Positions 7,049 to 15,090 of a DNA stretch of 64,000 bases are shown here, in pieces. The position numbers and the translations under genes were made by a program. Origin of the DNA: Pseudomonas sp. PICF141 (GTDB taxonomy: Bacteria; Pseudomonadota; Gammaproteobacteria; Pseudomonadales; Pseudomonadaceae). The DNA lies in contig NZ_MUNM01000066.1 of assembly GCF_002286815.1 (NCBI RefSeq), positions 26,717 to 90,716 on the forward strand, read 5' to 3'. Positions within the stretch are counted from its first letter, which is position 1, and each line of letters opens with the position of its first letter. Below the pieces are notes generated by a model. It had not been told where the DNA came from. It ran no database searches and was given only the letters and a program-made list of their open reading frames with translations.

Positions 7049-8442
7049 GCACCCAAGCCCAAGTCGCACCCACGTTCCCCGACAGCATTTTCCGCGCCTA
7101 CGACATTCGTGGCACCGTCCCGGAATTCTTGAACGCTGAAACCGCTTATTGGCTTGGTCGCGCCATCGGCTCCCAGAGCCTGGCCCAGAACGAACCCAAC
7201 GTATCCGTCGGCCGTGACGGTCGCCTGTCCGGCCCGGAGCTGGTGGAACAACTGATCCAGGGCCTGGCCGACAGCGGCTGCCACGTCAGCGACGTCGGCC
7301 TGGTGCCAACCCCCGCGCTGTACTATGCCGCCAACGTATTGGCCGGCAAATCCGGCGTGATGCTCACCGGCAGCCACAACCCGTCGAACTACAACGGCTT
7401 CAAGATCGTCATTGCTGGCGACACGCTGGCCAATGAACAGATCCAGGCCCTGCACGAACGCCTCAAGACCAACAATCTGAGCAGCGGCAAGGGCAGCATC
7501 ACCCAGGTCGAGATCCTCGACCGTTACAACACGGAAATCGTCCAGGACATCAAACTCGCACGCCGCCTGAAAGTGGTGGTCGATTGCGGTAACGGCGCGG
7601 CCGGTGTAATCGCCCCGCAGCTGATCGAAGCCCTGAACTGCGAAGTCATCCCGCTGTTCTGCGAAGTCGACGGCAATTTCCCGAACCACCACCCGGACCC
7701 GGGCAAACCTGAAAACCTCGTCGACCTGATCGCCAAGGTCAAGGAAACCAACGCCGACCTGGGCCTGGCTTTCGATGGCGACGGCGACCGTGTGGGCGTC
7801 GTGACCAACACCGGCAGCATTGTCTTCCCTGATCGCCTGTTGATGCTGTTCGCCCGCGACGTCGTGGCGCGCAACCCGAATGCGGAAATCATCTTCGACG
7901 TCAAATGCACCCGCCGCCTGATCCCGCTGATCAAGGAATATGGCGGTCGGCCGCTGATGTGGAAAACCGGTCACTCGCTGATCAAAAAGAAAATGAAACA
8001 GTCCGGCGCCCTGTTGGCAGGCGAAATGAGCGGGCACATCTTCTTCAAGGAGCGCTGGTTCGGTTTCGATGATGGCATTTATGCCGCTGCACGGCTGCTG
8101 GAGATCCTCAGCAAGGAAAAATCCACCGCGGAAGAGCTGTTCGCCACCTTCCCGAACGATATTTCTACGCCAGAGATCAATATCCATGTGACCGAAGAGA
8201 GCAAATTCAGCATCATTGATGCTCTGCACGATGCGCAGTGGGGCGAAGGCGCCGACCTGACCACCATTGACGGCGTGCGAGTCGACTACGCCAAAGGCTG
8301 GGGCCTGGTTCGCGCCTCCAACACCACACCGGTGCTGGTGCTGCGCTTCGAGGCCGATGACGAGGCTGAACTGCAGCGCATCAAGGATGTGTTCCACGCC
8401 CAGCTGAAGCGCGTTGCACCTGATCTCCAATTACCGTTTTGA
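7045..8442 (+). CDS. algC: Phosphomannomutase / phosphoglucomutase
   Basis: Interconverts mannose- or glucose-6-phosphate and the 1-phosphates, feeding alginate, LPS core/O-antigen and rhamnolipid-type pathways. Length is 465 aa from the ATG at 7045 (MSTQAQVAPTFPDSIFRAYDIRG), close to the 463 aa of P. aeruginosa AlgC. A longer upstream start is possible but adds 12 residues with no match. The active-site phosphoserine is S110 in TGSHNP. The Mg-binding loop is DGDGDR with D244, D246 and D248. The sugar-binding loop is GEMSGHIFF and the phosphate loop is RASNTTPVL. No additional N-terminal membrane domain is present. argB follows 25 bp downstream and is probably co-transcribed. Confidence 0.97.
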   Translation: MSTQAQVAPTFPDSIFRAYDIRGTVPEFLNAETAYWLGRAIGSQSLAQNEPNVSVGRDGRLSGPELVEQLIQGLADSGCHVSDVGLVPTPALYYAANVLAGKSGVMLTGSHNPSNYNGFKIVIAGDTLANEQIQALHERLKTNNLSSGKGSITQVEILDRYNTEIVQDIKLARRLKVVVDCGNGAAGVIAPQLIEALNCEVIPLFCEVDGNFPNHHPDPGKPENLVDLIAKVKETNADLGLAFDGDGDRVGVVTNTGSIVFPDRLLMLFARDVVARNPNAEIIFDVKCTRRLIPLIKEYGGRPLMWKTGHSLIKKKMKQSGALLAGEMSGHIFFKERWFGFDDGIYAAARLLEILSKEKSTAEELFATFPNDISTPEINIHVTEESKFSIIDALHDAQWGEGADLTTIDGVRVDYAKGWGLVRASNTTPVLVLRFEADDEAELQRIKDVFHAQLKRVAPDLQLPF

Positions 8443-8467
8443 TCTATTGATGCACCCGGAGCCCTGA

Positions 8468-9373
8468 ATGACCCTCGAACGCGAAGCCGCCGCCAACACC
8501 GCCAAGGTCCTGTCCGAAGCGCTGCCTTACATTCGCCGCTATGTCGGCAAGACGCTGGTGATCAAATACGGCGGCAACGCGATGGAAAGCGAGGAGCTGA
8601 AAACCGGCTTCGCCCGCGATATCGTGCTGATGAAAGCCGTGGGCATCAATCCGGTGGTAGTACATGGTGGCGGTCCGCAAATCGGCGACCTGCTCAAGCG
8701 CCTGTCGATCGAGAGCCACTTCATCGATGGTATGCGCGTGACTGACGCGCAAACCATGGACGTGGTGGAAATGGTCCTAGGCGGCCAGGTCAACAAAGAC
8801 ATCGTCAACCTGATCAACCGTCATGGCGGCAGCGCCATTGGCCTGACCGGTAAAGATGCCGAGCTGATTCGCGCGAAAAAGCTCACTGTCACCCGTCAGA
8901 CACCGGAAATGACCCAGCCGGAGATCATCGACATCGGCCACGTCGGTGAAGTGGTCGGAATCAACACCGACCTGTTGAACCTGCTGGTCAAAGGCGACTT
9001 CATTCCGGTGATCGCGCCAATCGGTGTCGGCGCCAACGGCGAGTCGTACAACATCAACGCTGACCTGGTGGCCGGTAAAGTGGCCGAAGCGCTGAAAGCT
9101 GAAAAGCTGATGCTGCTGACCAACATCGCCGGCCTGATGGACAAGTCGGGCACGGTTCTGACCGGCCTGACGACCCAACAAGTCGATGACCTGATTGCCG
9201 ACGGCACTATCTACGGCGGCATGCTGCCGAAGATCCGTTGCGCGCTGGAAGCAGTACAAGGCGGTGTGGGCAGTTCGTTGATCATCGATGGCCGGGTGCC
9301 AAACGCGATTCTGCTGGAAATCTTCACCGATACCGGTGTGGGCACCTTGATCAGCAATCGCAAGCGTCACTGA
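8468..9373 (+). CDS. argB: Acetylglutamate kinase
   Basis: Second step of arginine biosynthesis: ATP-dependent phosphorylation of N-acetyl-L-glutamate. The 301-aa sequence has the amino-acid-kinase signatures VIKYGGNAM near the N-terminus, VVVHGGGPQIG, the substrate-binding NINADLVAGKVAEAL and the C-terminal GGMLPKIRCALEAV. The N-terminal helix (LSEALPYIRRYVG) is the extension typical of arginine-sensitive hexameric enzymes, so feedback inhibition is expected. The ATG at 8468 lies 25 bp after algC. A long REP-like hairpin follows the stop. Confidence 0.97.
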   Translation: MTLEREAAANTAKVLSEALPYIRRYVGKTLVIKYGGNAMESEELKTGFARDIVLMKAVGINPVVVHGGGPQIGDLLKRLSIESHFIDGMRVTDAQTMDVVEMVLGGQVNKDIVNLINRHGGSAIGLTGKDAELIRAKKLTVTRQTPEMTQPEIIDIGHVGEVVGINTDLLNLLVKGDFIPVIAPIGVGANGESYNINADLVAGKVAEALKAEKLMLLTNIAGLMDKSGTVLTGLTTQQVDDLIADGTIYGGMLPKIRCALEAVQGGVGSSLIIDGRVPNAILLEIFTDTGVGTLISNRKRH

Positions 9374-9383
9374 TTCAAACCTT

Positions 9384-9475
9384 AAAAAGATCGCAGCCTT
9401 CGGCAACTCCTACGACAGTGGATTTTCGGATGTACGAAAACCCTGTAGGAGCTGACGAAGTCTGCGATCTTTTTT
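9384..9475. repeat. REP-like inverted repeat (family D), may also terminate transcription
   Basis: AAAAAGATCGCAG near 9384 pairs with CTGCGATCTTTTTT near 9462. Inside are the halves CTTCGGCAACTCCTAC and GTAGGAGCTGACGAAG. The A- and T-runs at the ends make it a plausible bidirectional terminator after argB. A single related half element lies at 27371-27400. Confidence 0.75.
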
Positions 9476-9574
9476 ATGCGCGCAGGAAATGCCCGACCTG
9501 ACTAAGCGAAACGTCTGACATCGCGAAGTAACCAATCTGCATAGGATCTTCCCTGAGCCACAGGAGATCTACTC

Positions 9575-9835
9575 ATGCAAAAAGACTATGTTCCATACGG
9601 CAGCGATGTTTCACCTGGCACCTATGCCTGCGTCGATTGCGACCATGAATACTCGAATCAAGCCAAGACCTCGATGCCGCCCTGCCCGCAGATCCGCAAA
9701 ACCGCACACACCCGTCATGGCTGGAAAATCCTGACCGGCCAGGGCGATGCCGTTGCTGATCCGTACCCGCAAAAAACGGATAAACCCGCCGGGATCAAAA
9801 AGGCCGAGACGCTCAGCACCACCGGCAAAGAATAA
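9575..9835 (+). CDS. Small zinc-ribbon-like hypothetical protein
   Basis: Hydrophilic protein of 86 aa. After PYGSDVSPGTYAC comes a CVDCDHEY knuckle at residues 18-21 and a further cysteine in MPPCPQ. That arrangement recalls half of a zinc ribbon of the kind that starts 'G.Y.C..C'. The second CxxC is incomplete. The start is well supported by CAGGAGATC 8 bp before the ATG. It stands alone between argB and pyrE, with a strong terminator further downstream. Function unknown. Confidence 0.7.
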   Translation: MQKDYVPYGSDVSPGTYACVDCDHEYSNQAKTSMPPCPQIRKTAHTRHGWKILTGQGDAVADPYPQKTDKPAGIKKAETLSTTGKE

Positions 9836-9954
9836 TTCTGGAGGACCAAGCCACCACGCAGAGCTGTCAACGATCGACGTCCAGGCACTTTGGCCCGAAA
9901 CAAAAGGAATCGGCATTCAACTGAGAGGGAAATGGCGAAGATTGCACTGACAAC

Positions 9955-9995
9955 AAAAGACCCCGCTCAGACTGGCTGAGCGGGGTCTTTTTTTG
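9955..9995. terminator. Strong bidirectional Rho-independent terminator
   Basis: Stem AGACCCCGCTCAG/CTGAGCGGGGTCT around loop ACTGG (9958-9970 with 9976-9988), with A-run before and T-run after. It serves the plus-strand small gene and the minus-strand pyrE, whose stop is at 10042. Confidence 0.92.
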
Positions 9996-10041
9996 CCTGT
10001 CATCCCTGTGGGCGAGCGCTTGCCGCCCACAAAAGATGCGA

Positions 10042-10686
10042 TTACACGCCAAATTGGGCGCGGTAGGCTTCAACTGCTGGCAGGTGTTGCTTGAGCTGCG
10101 GGTCATCTGCCAGGAACTCGAGCACCTGATTCAGCGAAACAATGCTGATCACCGGGATACCGAAGTCACGCTCCACTTCCTGGATGGCCGACAACTCGCC
10201 GTTGCCTCGTTCCTGACGGTTGAGGGCGATCAGCACGCCGGCAGCCTTGGCGCCCTCCTGGGAGGCAATGATCTGCATCACTTCCCGAATAGCGGTGCCT
10301 GCGGTGATCACGTCGTCGATGATCAGCACATCGCCGGTCAATGGCGCGCCGACCAGACTGCCGCCTTCGCCGTGGGCCTTGGCTTCCTTGCGGTTGAAGC
10401 ACCATGGCAGATCACGGCCATGATGTTCGGCCAACGCGACGGCGGTAGTCGCCGCCAATGGGATGCCTTTGTAGGCCGGGCCAAACAGCACGTCGAACGA
10501 AATTCCGCTCTCGACGATGGCTGCCGCATAGAAACGGCCCAGCTGCGCCAGGGCAGAACCCGAGTTGAACAGGCCGGCATTGAAGAAGTAAGGACTGGTG
10601 CGTCCGGACTTCAGGGTGAACTCACCGAAGCGCAAAACGCCACGATCAATGGCAAAACGAATGAAGTCGCGCTGATACGCTTGCAT
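10042..10686 (-). CDS. pyrE: Orotate phosphoribosyltransferase
   Basis: Transfers ribose-5-phosphate from PRPP to orotate, giving OMP in pyrimidine synthesis. The 214-aa sequence begins MQAYQRDFIRFAIDRGVLRFGEFTLKSGR. It has the catalytic flexible loop (FNRKEAKAHGEGG) and the PRPP-binding motif VLIIDDVITAGTA at about residues 120-132. Divergent from crc with an 81-bp shared promoter region, the order also seen in P. aeruginosa (pyrE-crc). Confidence 0.97.
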   Translation of the reverse strand: MQAYQRDFIRFAIDRGVLRFGEFTLKSGRTSPYFFNAGLFNSGSALAQLGRFYAAAIVESGISFDVLFGPAYKGIPLAATTAVALAEHHGRDLPWCFNRKEAKAHGEGGSLVGAPLTGDVLIIDDVITAGTAIREVMQIIASQEGAKAAGVLIALNRQERGNGELSAIQEVERDFGIPVISIVSLNQVLEFLADDPQLKQHLPAVEAYRAQFGV

Positions 10687-10767
10687 GAAAAAACCCCAAA
10701 TACCACGGATTTAGCTAATTAGGTAGACGCCGTGTATCATACCCGCACGCGATTTTTGGGGCCACTT

Positions 10768-11547
10768 ATGCGGATCATCAGTGTGAACGTCAATGGTATT
10801 CAGGCTGCAGTCGAGCGTGGTTTGCTCAGTTGGCTGCAAGCACAGAATGCTGACGTCATCTGCCTGCAGGACACCCGCGCCTCCGCCTTTGAACTGGACG
10901 ATCCAGCCTTCCAACTGGATGGCTACTTCCTTTATGCCTGCGAAGCCGAAGTTCCCGCCCAAGGTGGCGTAGCTTTGTACTCGCGGTTGCAACCGAAGGC
11001 AGTCATCAGCGGTCTCGGCTTCGAGACAGCCGACCGCTACGGGCGTTACCTGCAAGCCGATTTCGACAAGGTCAGCATCGCGACCTTGCTGCTCCCTTCG
11101 GGGCAGAACGGCGATGAAGATTTGAACCAGAAGTTCAAGCTAATGGACGACTTCGCCCGTTATCTGGATAAACAGCGACGCAAACGTCGCGAGTACATTT
11201 ATTGTGGCTCGCTGTACGTGGCGCAACAGAAGCTGGATATCAAGAACTGGCGCGACAGCCAGCAATCTCCGGGCTTCCTGGCACCTGAACGTGCCTGGAT
11301 GGACGAGATTGTCGGCAACATGGGTTATGTCGATGCCCTGCGTGAAGTCAGCCGTGAAGGCGACCAGTACAGCTGGTGGCCGGACAACGAACAGGCCGAG
11401 ATGCTCAATCTGGGCTGGCGTTTCGACTACCAGTTGCTGACCCCGGGCCTGCGCCGCTTTGTACGCAGCGCACGCCTGCCACGTCAGCCACGGTTCTCGC
11501 AGCACGCACCGCTGATCGTGGACTACGACTGGACGCTGACAATCTAA
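10768..11547 (+). CDS. crc: Catabolite repression control protein Crc
   Basis: Crc belongs to the exonuclease III/AP-endonuclease fold family but acts in carbon catabolite repression. Together with Hfq it blocks translation of mRNAs carrying A-rich CA motifs, and the CrcZ-type sRNAs relieve the block. The ATG at 10768 gives 259 aa, MRIISVNVNGIQAAVERGLL..., essentially the P. aeruginosa protein. A longer frame from 10732 has no support. It is followed by a short terminator hairpin. The protein is known to lack nuclease activity despite its fold. Confidence 0.98.
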   Translation: MRIISVNVNGIQAAVERGLLSWLQAQNADVICLQDTRASAFELDDPAFQLDGYFLYACEAEVPAQGGVALYSRLQPKAVISGLGFETADRYGRYLQADFDKVSIATLLLPSGQNGDEDLNQKFKLMDDFARYLDKQRRKRREYIYCGSLYVAQQKLDIKNWRDSQQSPGFLAPERAWMDEIVGNMGYVDALREVSREGDQYSWWPDNEQAEMLNLGWRFDYQLLTPGLRRFVRSARLPRQPRFSQHAPLIVDYDWTLTI

Positions 11548-11568
11548 GCGTCTTTTCGCAGATGCAAA

Positions 11569-11596
11569 AAAGCCGACTTCACTGTCGGCTTTTTTG
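11569..11596 (+). terminator. Rho-independent terminator of crc
   Basis: AGCCGAC (11571-11577) pairs with GTCGGCT (11584-11590), loop TTCACT, followed by six T residues. Confidence 0.9.
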
Positions 11597-11608
11597 TGCG
11601 CTTGATTC

Positions 11609-11702
11609 CTGTAGGAGCGAGGCTTGCCCGCGAAAGCGATTTAACAGCCAGTATATATGCTGGATGTGCTGGCCTCTTCGCGGGCAAGCCTCGCTCCTAC
11701 AG
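11609..11702. repeat. Inverted REP pair (family B)
   Basis: CTGTAGGAGCGAGGCTTGC...CGCG and its inverse (CGCGGGCAAGCCTCGCTCC...) flank about 45 bp between crc and the DUF4870 gene. Sequence differs from the family A copies: GTAGGAGCGAGG instead of GTGGGAGCGGG. Confidence 0.88.
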
Positions 11703-11715
11703 AGGATTGCGGCGT

Positions 11716-12084
11716 TTACTTGATCAGGCGCCAGGTGAATGGATACCGGTAAGGGAACCCTTCATTGGCTTTCACGCCCGCAATGATCGTCAGCACCAGC
11801 GCACCAATCGCGACCAGACCAAACAGGAAGAACCCGACGATCACCACCATCAGCAGGAAGCAGATGGCGGAAGCAATGGCAACGGTGATCTGAAAGTTCA
11901 ACGCCTCCTTGCCTTGTGCATCGATGAACGGGTCGGACTCGCGCTTCATCTGCCAGAGAATCAGCGGCCCGATCAGCGTACCGAACGGCAGCCAGATCCC
12001 CAGCAAGGCGGACAGGTGACAAAACATCGCCCACTGACGAACCTCTCGGCTCGGTGTGGGTAGCGGCAGTTGCTCGTCACTCAT
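11716..12084 (-). CDS. DUF4870 family membrane protein
   Basis: Inner-membrane protein of 122 aa with three predicted transmembrane stretches: MFCHLSALLGIWLPFGTLIGPLI, VAIASAICFLLMVVIVGFF and LFGLVAIGALVLTIIAG. Between the first two lies the DUF4870 signature WQMKRESDPFIDAQGKEALNFQ. Function unknown in the family. The gene lies downstream of rph on the same strand, 29 bp after the rph stop, so they may share a transcript. Confidence 0.85.
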   Translation of the reverse strand: MSDEQLPLPTPSREVRQWAMFCHLSALLGIWLPFGTLIGPLILWQMKRESDPFIDAQGKEALNFQITVAIASAICFLLMVVIVGFFLFGLVAIGALVLTIIAGVKANEGFPYRYPFTWRLIK

Positions 12085-12113
12085 GGCGTCCTCCTTGCGT
12101 GGAGCGGGTCCGA

Positions 12114-12836
12114 TCAGTCGGCCAGTGCAGCCTTCTGCAGTTCGAAGATCTCGATCATGCCTTTTTTCGCCAGTGCCAGCATTGCGTTCAATTCTTCCGG
12201 CTGGAACGGCGCGCCTTCGGCAGTGCCTTGAACTTCGATAAAGCCGCCAGTGCTGGTCATCACCACATTGAGGTCAGTTTCGGCAGCGGAATCTTCCAGG
12301 TAGTCGAGGTCAAGTACAGGCTCGCCCTGGTACATGCCCACCGAAACGGCAGCGATCATTTGCTTGAGCGGGTCGCCACCTTTGAGGCCGCCGCGTTTCT
12401 TGATCACTTTCAGGGCGTCGATCAGTGCAACCATCGCACCGGTGATGGACGCGGTGCGGGTGCCGCCGTCAGCCTGGATTACGTCGCAGTCGACATACAG
12501 GGTGACGTCGCCCAGTTTGGACATGTCCAGCGCAGCGCGCAGGGAGCGGCCGATCAAACGCTGGATCTCCAGCGTACGGCCGCCTTGCTTGCCGCGGCTC
12601 GCTTCGCGCTGGTTACGCTCGCCGGTGGCGCGCGGCAGCATTCCGTATTCGGCAGTCAACCAGCCTTGGCCCTGGCCTTTGAGGAAACGCGGCACGCCGT
12701 TCTCGACACTGACGGTGCAGATGACTTTGGTATCACCGAACTCGACCAGTACAGATCCCTCGGCGTGTTTGGTGTAGTTGCGGGTAATGCGGATCGAGCG
12801 GAGCTGATCGGCAGCGCGACCACTTGGACGTTTCAT
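12114..12836 (-). CDS. rph: Ribonuclease PH
   Basis: Phosphorolytic 3'-5' exoribonuclease that trims tRNA 3' ends and rRNA. It is 240 aa from the ATG at 12836 (MKRPSGRAADQLR). The longer open frame has 13 extra residues without family match. Motifs include RGKQGGRTLEIQRLIGRSLR, the phosphate-binding region, and the catalytic DCDVIQADGGTRTASITGA. It is divergent from yicC, the usual rph/yicC arrangement. Confidence 0.97.
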   Translation of the reverse strand: MKRPSGRAADQLRSIRITRNYTKHAEGSVLVEFGDTKVICTVSVENGVPRFLKGQGQGWLTAEYGMLPRATGERNQREASRGKQGGRTLEIQRLIGRSLRAALDMSKLGDVTLYVDCDVIQADGGTRTASITGAMVALIDALKVIKKRGGLKGGDPLKQMIAAVSVGMYQGEPVLDLDYLEDSAAETDLNVVMTSTGGFIEVQGTAEGAPFQPEELNAMLALAKKGMIEIFELQKAALAD

Positions 12837-13105
12837 AGGGATTACCTGTACGGAGGACGGAAAACTGCCGAGCATTATAGAGCCGTGGGCCGCCGCTGGG
12901 CACTTCTAAAAAAAACGCCCGACGATTGAAGCCCCTGAATAGAGCTTAGCCGACGGCCTGCAGCTCTTTGTCACAGCGTGTGTTTGGGCGCATCCGCCCC
13001 ACTGCGCTACAATCCTGCGCCTTTGCTGCCTGTCGGCTTTAATTCACAGATAGCGGGTCCGCGAAACCATGGGTTATGCGCCGACCTGCATTGCGAGGTA
13101 CTTCC

Positions 13106-13969
13106 ATGGTGCACAGCATGACCGCCTTCGCCCGCGTCGAAAAAGCCGGCGCCCAGGGCACCCTGAGCTGGGAATTGCGCTCGGTCAACAGCCGCTACCT
13201 GGAACCCCACCTGCGCCTGCCGGAATCTTTCCGTGACCTCGAAGGCGCAGTCCGCGAAGCCCTGCGCCAGGGACTGTCCCGGGGCAAGCTCGAATGCACC
13301 CTGCGCTTTACCGAAGAAAGTACCGGCAAACCGCTGCAAGTGGACCGTGAACGCGCTGCGCAACTGGTCGCTGCCGCCGAGACAGTCGCCAGTCTGATCA
13401 AGAACCCCGCTGCGCTGAACCCGCTGGAAGTCCTGGCCTGGCCCGGCGTATTGGTGGCCGACGCCGCCGACCCGCAAGCGCTGAATGCCGAAGCCCTGGC
13501 GCTGTTTCATCAGGGCCTGAAAGAGCTCAAGGCCGGACGCGAGCGCGAAGGCACTGAGCTGGCGCGATTGATCGACGAACGCCTGACCTCTATTGAAGGG
13601 GATGTGGTGATCCTGCGTGAGCTGGTGCCGCTGATGCTCGCCACCCAGCGCCAGAAAGTCCTCGACCGCTTCACCGACATGAAGGCCGACCTCGACCCGC
13701 AGCGACTGGAGCAGGAAATGGTCATGCTCGCGCAAAAGAGCGACGTCGCCGAAGAACTGGATCGCCTGAGCACTCACATCATTGAAGTTCGCCGGGTGCT
13801 CAAGTCCGGCGGCGCTGCCGGCCGGCGCCTGGACTTCCTGATGCAGGAACTCAACCGCGAAGCCAACACACTGGGCTCCAAAGCCTTCGACCCGCGCAGC
13901 ACCCAGGCAGCGGTCAACCTCAAAGTGTTGATCGAGCAGATGCGCGAACAAGTGCAGAATATTGAGTAA
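13106..13969 (+). CDS. yicC: YicC/YloC family endoribonuclease
   Basis: Full-length YicC family protein (287 aa from the ATG at 13106, MVHSMTAFAR). N-terminal YicC_N pattern: SMTAFARVE...SVNSRYLEPHLRLPE. The C-terminal DUF1732 part ends SDVAEELDRLSTHI...KAFDPRSTQAAVNLKVLIEQMREQVQNIE. Family members are endoribonucleases that affect small-RNA stability in E. coli. A farther upstream ATG at 13076 has no family match. gmk begins 12 bp downstream, so the two are probably co-transcribed. Confidence 0.95.
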   Translation: MVHSMTAFARVEKAGAQGTLSWELRSVNSRYLEPHLRLPESFRDLEGAVREALRQGLSRGKLECTLRFTEESTGKPLQVDRERAAQLVAAAETVASLIKNPAALNPLEVLAWPGVLVADAADPQALNAEALALFHQGLKELKAGREREGTELARLIDERLTSIEGDVVILRELVPLMLATQRQKVLDRFTDMKADLDPQRLEQEMVMLAQKSDVAEELDRLSTHIIEVRRVLKSGGAAGRRLDFLMQELNREANTLGSKAFDPRSTQAAVNLKVLIEQMREQVQNIE

Positions 13970-13981
13970 GGCAAACCCGAC

Positions 13982-14602
13982 ATGACCCACAGCACCGGCA
14001 CCCTGTACATCATTTCCGCCCCTTCGGGCGCGGGCAAGAGCAGTCTGGTCAAAGCCCTGACCGACGCTGACCAGGACATCCGTGTCTCGGTCTCCCACAC
14101 CACCCGCGCCATGCGCCCCGGTGAAGTGAACGGCGTGAACTACCACTTCGTCGAACGCAGCGAGTTCGTGAAGATGATCGAGCACGGGGACTTCCTCGAG
14201 CGCGCCGAAGTGTTCGGCAATCTCTATGGCACCTCACAAAGCCACCTGCAGCAGACCCTGGATGAAGGCCACGACCTGATTCTGGAAATCGACTGGCAGG
14301 GCGCAGAACAAGTGCGCAAGTTGATGCCCCAGGCCCGTTCGATCTTCATTCTGCCGCCGTCCCTGGAAGCCTTGCGTCAGCGCCTGAACAATCGCGGCCA
14401 GGACAGCAACGAGGTCATCGAAGGCCGGATGCGTGAAGCTGTCAGCGAAATGAGCCACTACGTCGACTACGACTACCTGATCATCAACGACGATTTCGCC
14501 CACGCGCTGCGCGATTTGCAGGCGATTTTCCGCGCCAATCAACTGCATCAAAAGCGTCAGCAGCAGCGCCACGGTAAATTATTGGCTGAACTGCTCGACT
14601 AA
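13982..14602 (+). CDS. gmk: Guanylate kinase
   Basis: Phosphorylates GMP to GDP with ATP. 206 aa; P-loop SAPSGAGKSSL near residues 12-22, GMP-binding VSHTTRAMRPGEVNGVNYHF, and the DLILEIDWQGAEQVR motif. Upstream yicC is 12 bp away. A terminator-like hairpin (14670-14706) separates gmk from rpoZ, so rpoZ may have its own promoter as well. Confidence 0.97.
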   Translation: MTHSTGTLYIISAPSGAGKSSLVKALTDADQDIRVSVSHTTRAMRPGEVNGVNYHFVERSEFVKMIEHGDFLERAEVFGNLYGTSQSHLQQTLDEGHDLILEIDWQGAEQVRKLMPQARSIFILPPSLEALRQRLNNRGQDSNEVIEGRMREAVSEMSHYVDYDYLIINDDFAHALRDLQAIFRANQLHQKRQQQRHGKLLAELLD

Positions 14603-14669
14603 ACAGCCCTTCCCAAAAGCGCTGCAAGGGCTTTACATTGGCACTTATAGCGCGTTGAAGGGCCTGGTC

Positions 14670-14706
14670 AAAAAATCAGCGCTTCCCTAATCGCTGGTGA
14701 TTTTTT
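14670..14706 (+). terminator. Terminator-like hairpin between gmk and rpoZ
   Basis: AAAAAATCA (14670-14678) pairs with TGATTTTTT (14698-14706); the inner GCG/CGC adds further pairs. Ends in a T-run. Confidence 0.75.
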
Positions 14707-14769
14707 AAACTGTTGAGTCCGCTCGCCCAACCGGGCAGCGCGCATATTGCATTCGCTCCGAGGAATACC

Positions 14770-15033
14770 ATGGCCCGCGTAACCGTTGAAGACTGCCTAG
14801 AACACGTGGAAAACCGCTTTGAGCTGGTCATGCTCTCTACCAAGCGTGCCCGTCAACTGGCCACCGGCGGCAAAGAGCCCCTGGTTCAGTGGGAAAACGA
14901 CAAGCCTACTGTTGTAGCACTGCGTGAAATCGCTGAAGGCCTGATGAGCTACGAGTTCATCGCCAACGCTGAAATCGTCGAAGACGAACCGCTGTTCGCA
15001 GCGTTCGAGGACGAGTCCAACGAGGCAGTATAA
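14770..15033 (+). CDS. rpoZ: RNA polymerase omega subunit
   Basis: 87 aa, MARVTVEDCLEHVENRFELVMLSTKRARQL, the standard omega sequence. It helps RNA polymerase assembly and forms part of ppGpp site 1 with beta'. The start at 14770 is preceded by CCGAGGAAT; the longer frame from 14713 is not conserved. Followed 57 bp later by spoT, as in most gammaproteobacteria, linking the polymerase subunit with the alarmone enzyme. Confidence 0.98.
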   Translation: MARVTVEDCLEHVENRFELVMLSTKRARQLATGGKEPLVQWENDKPTVVALREIAEGLMSYEFIANAEIVEDEPLFAAFEDESNEAV

Positions 15034-15090
15034 GGCCATGCCCGGTCGACGTAGCACGGCGCGGAGTCACAACGAACGGCAGGAATCATC

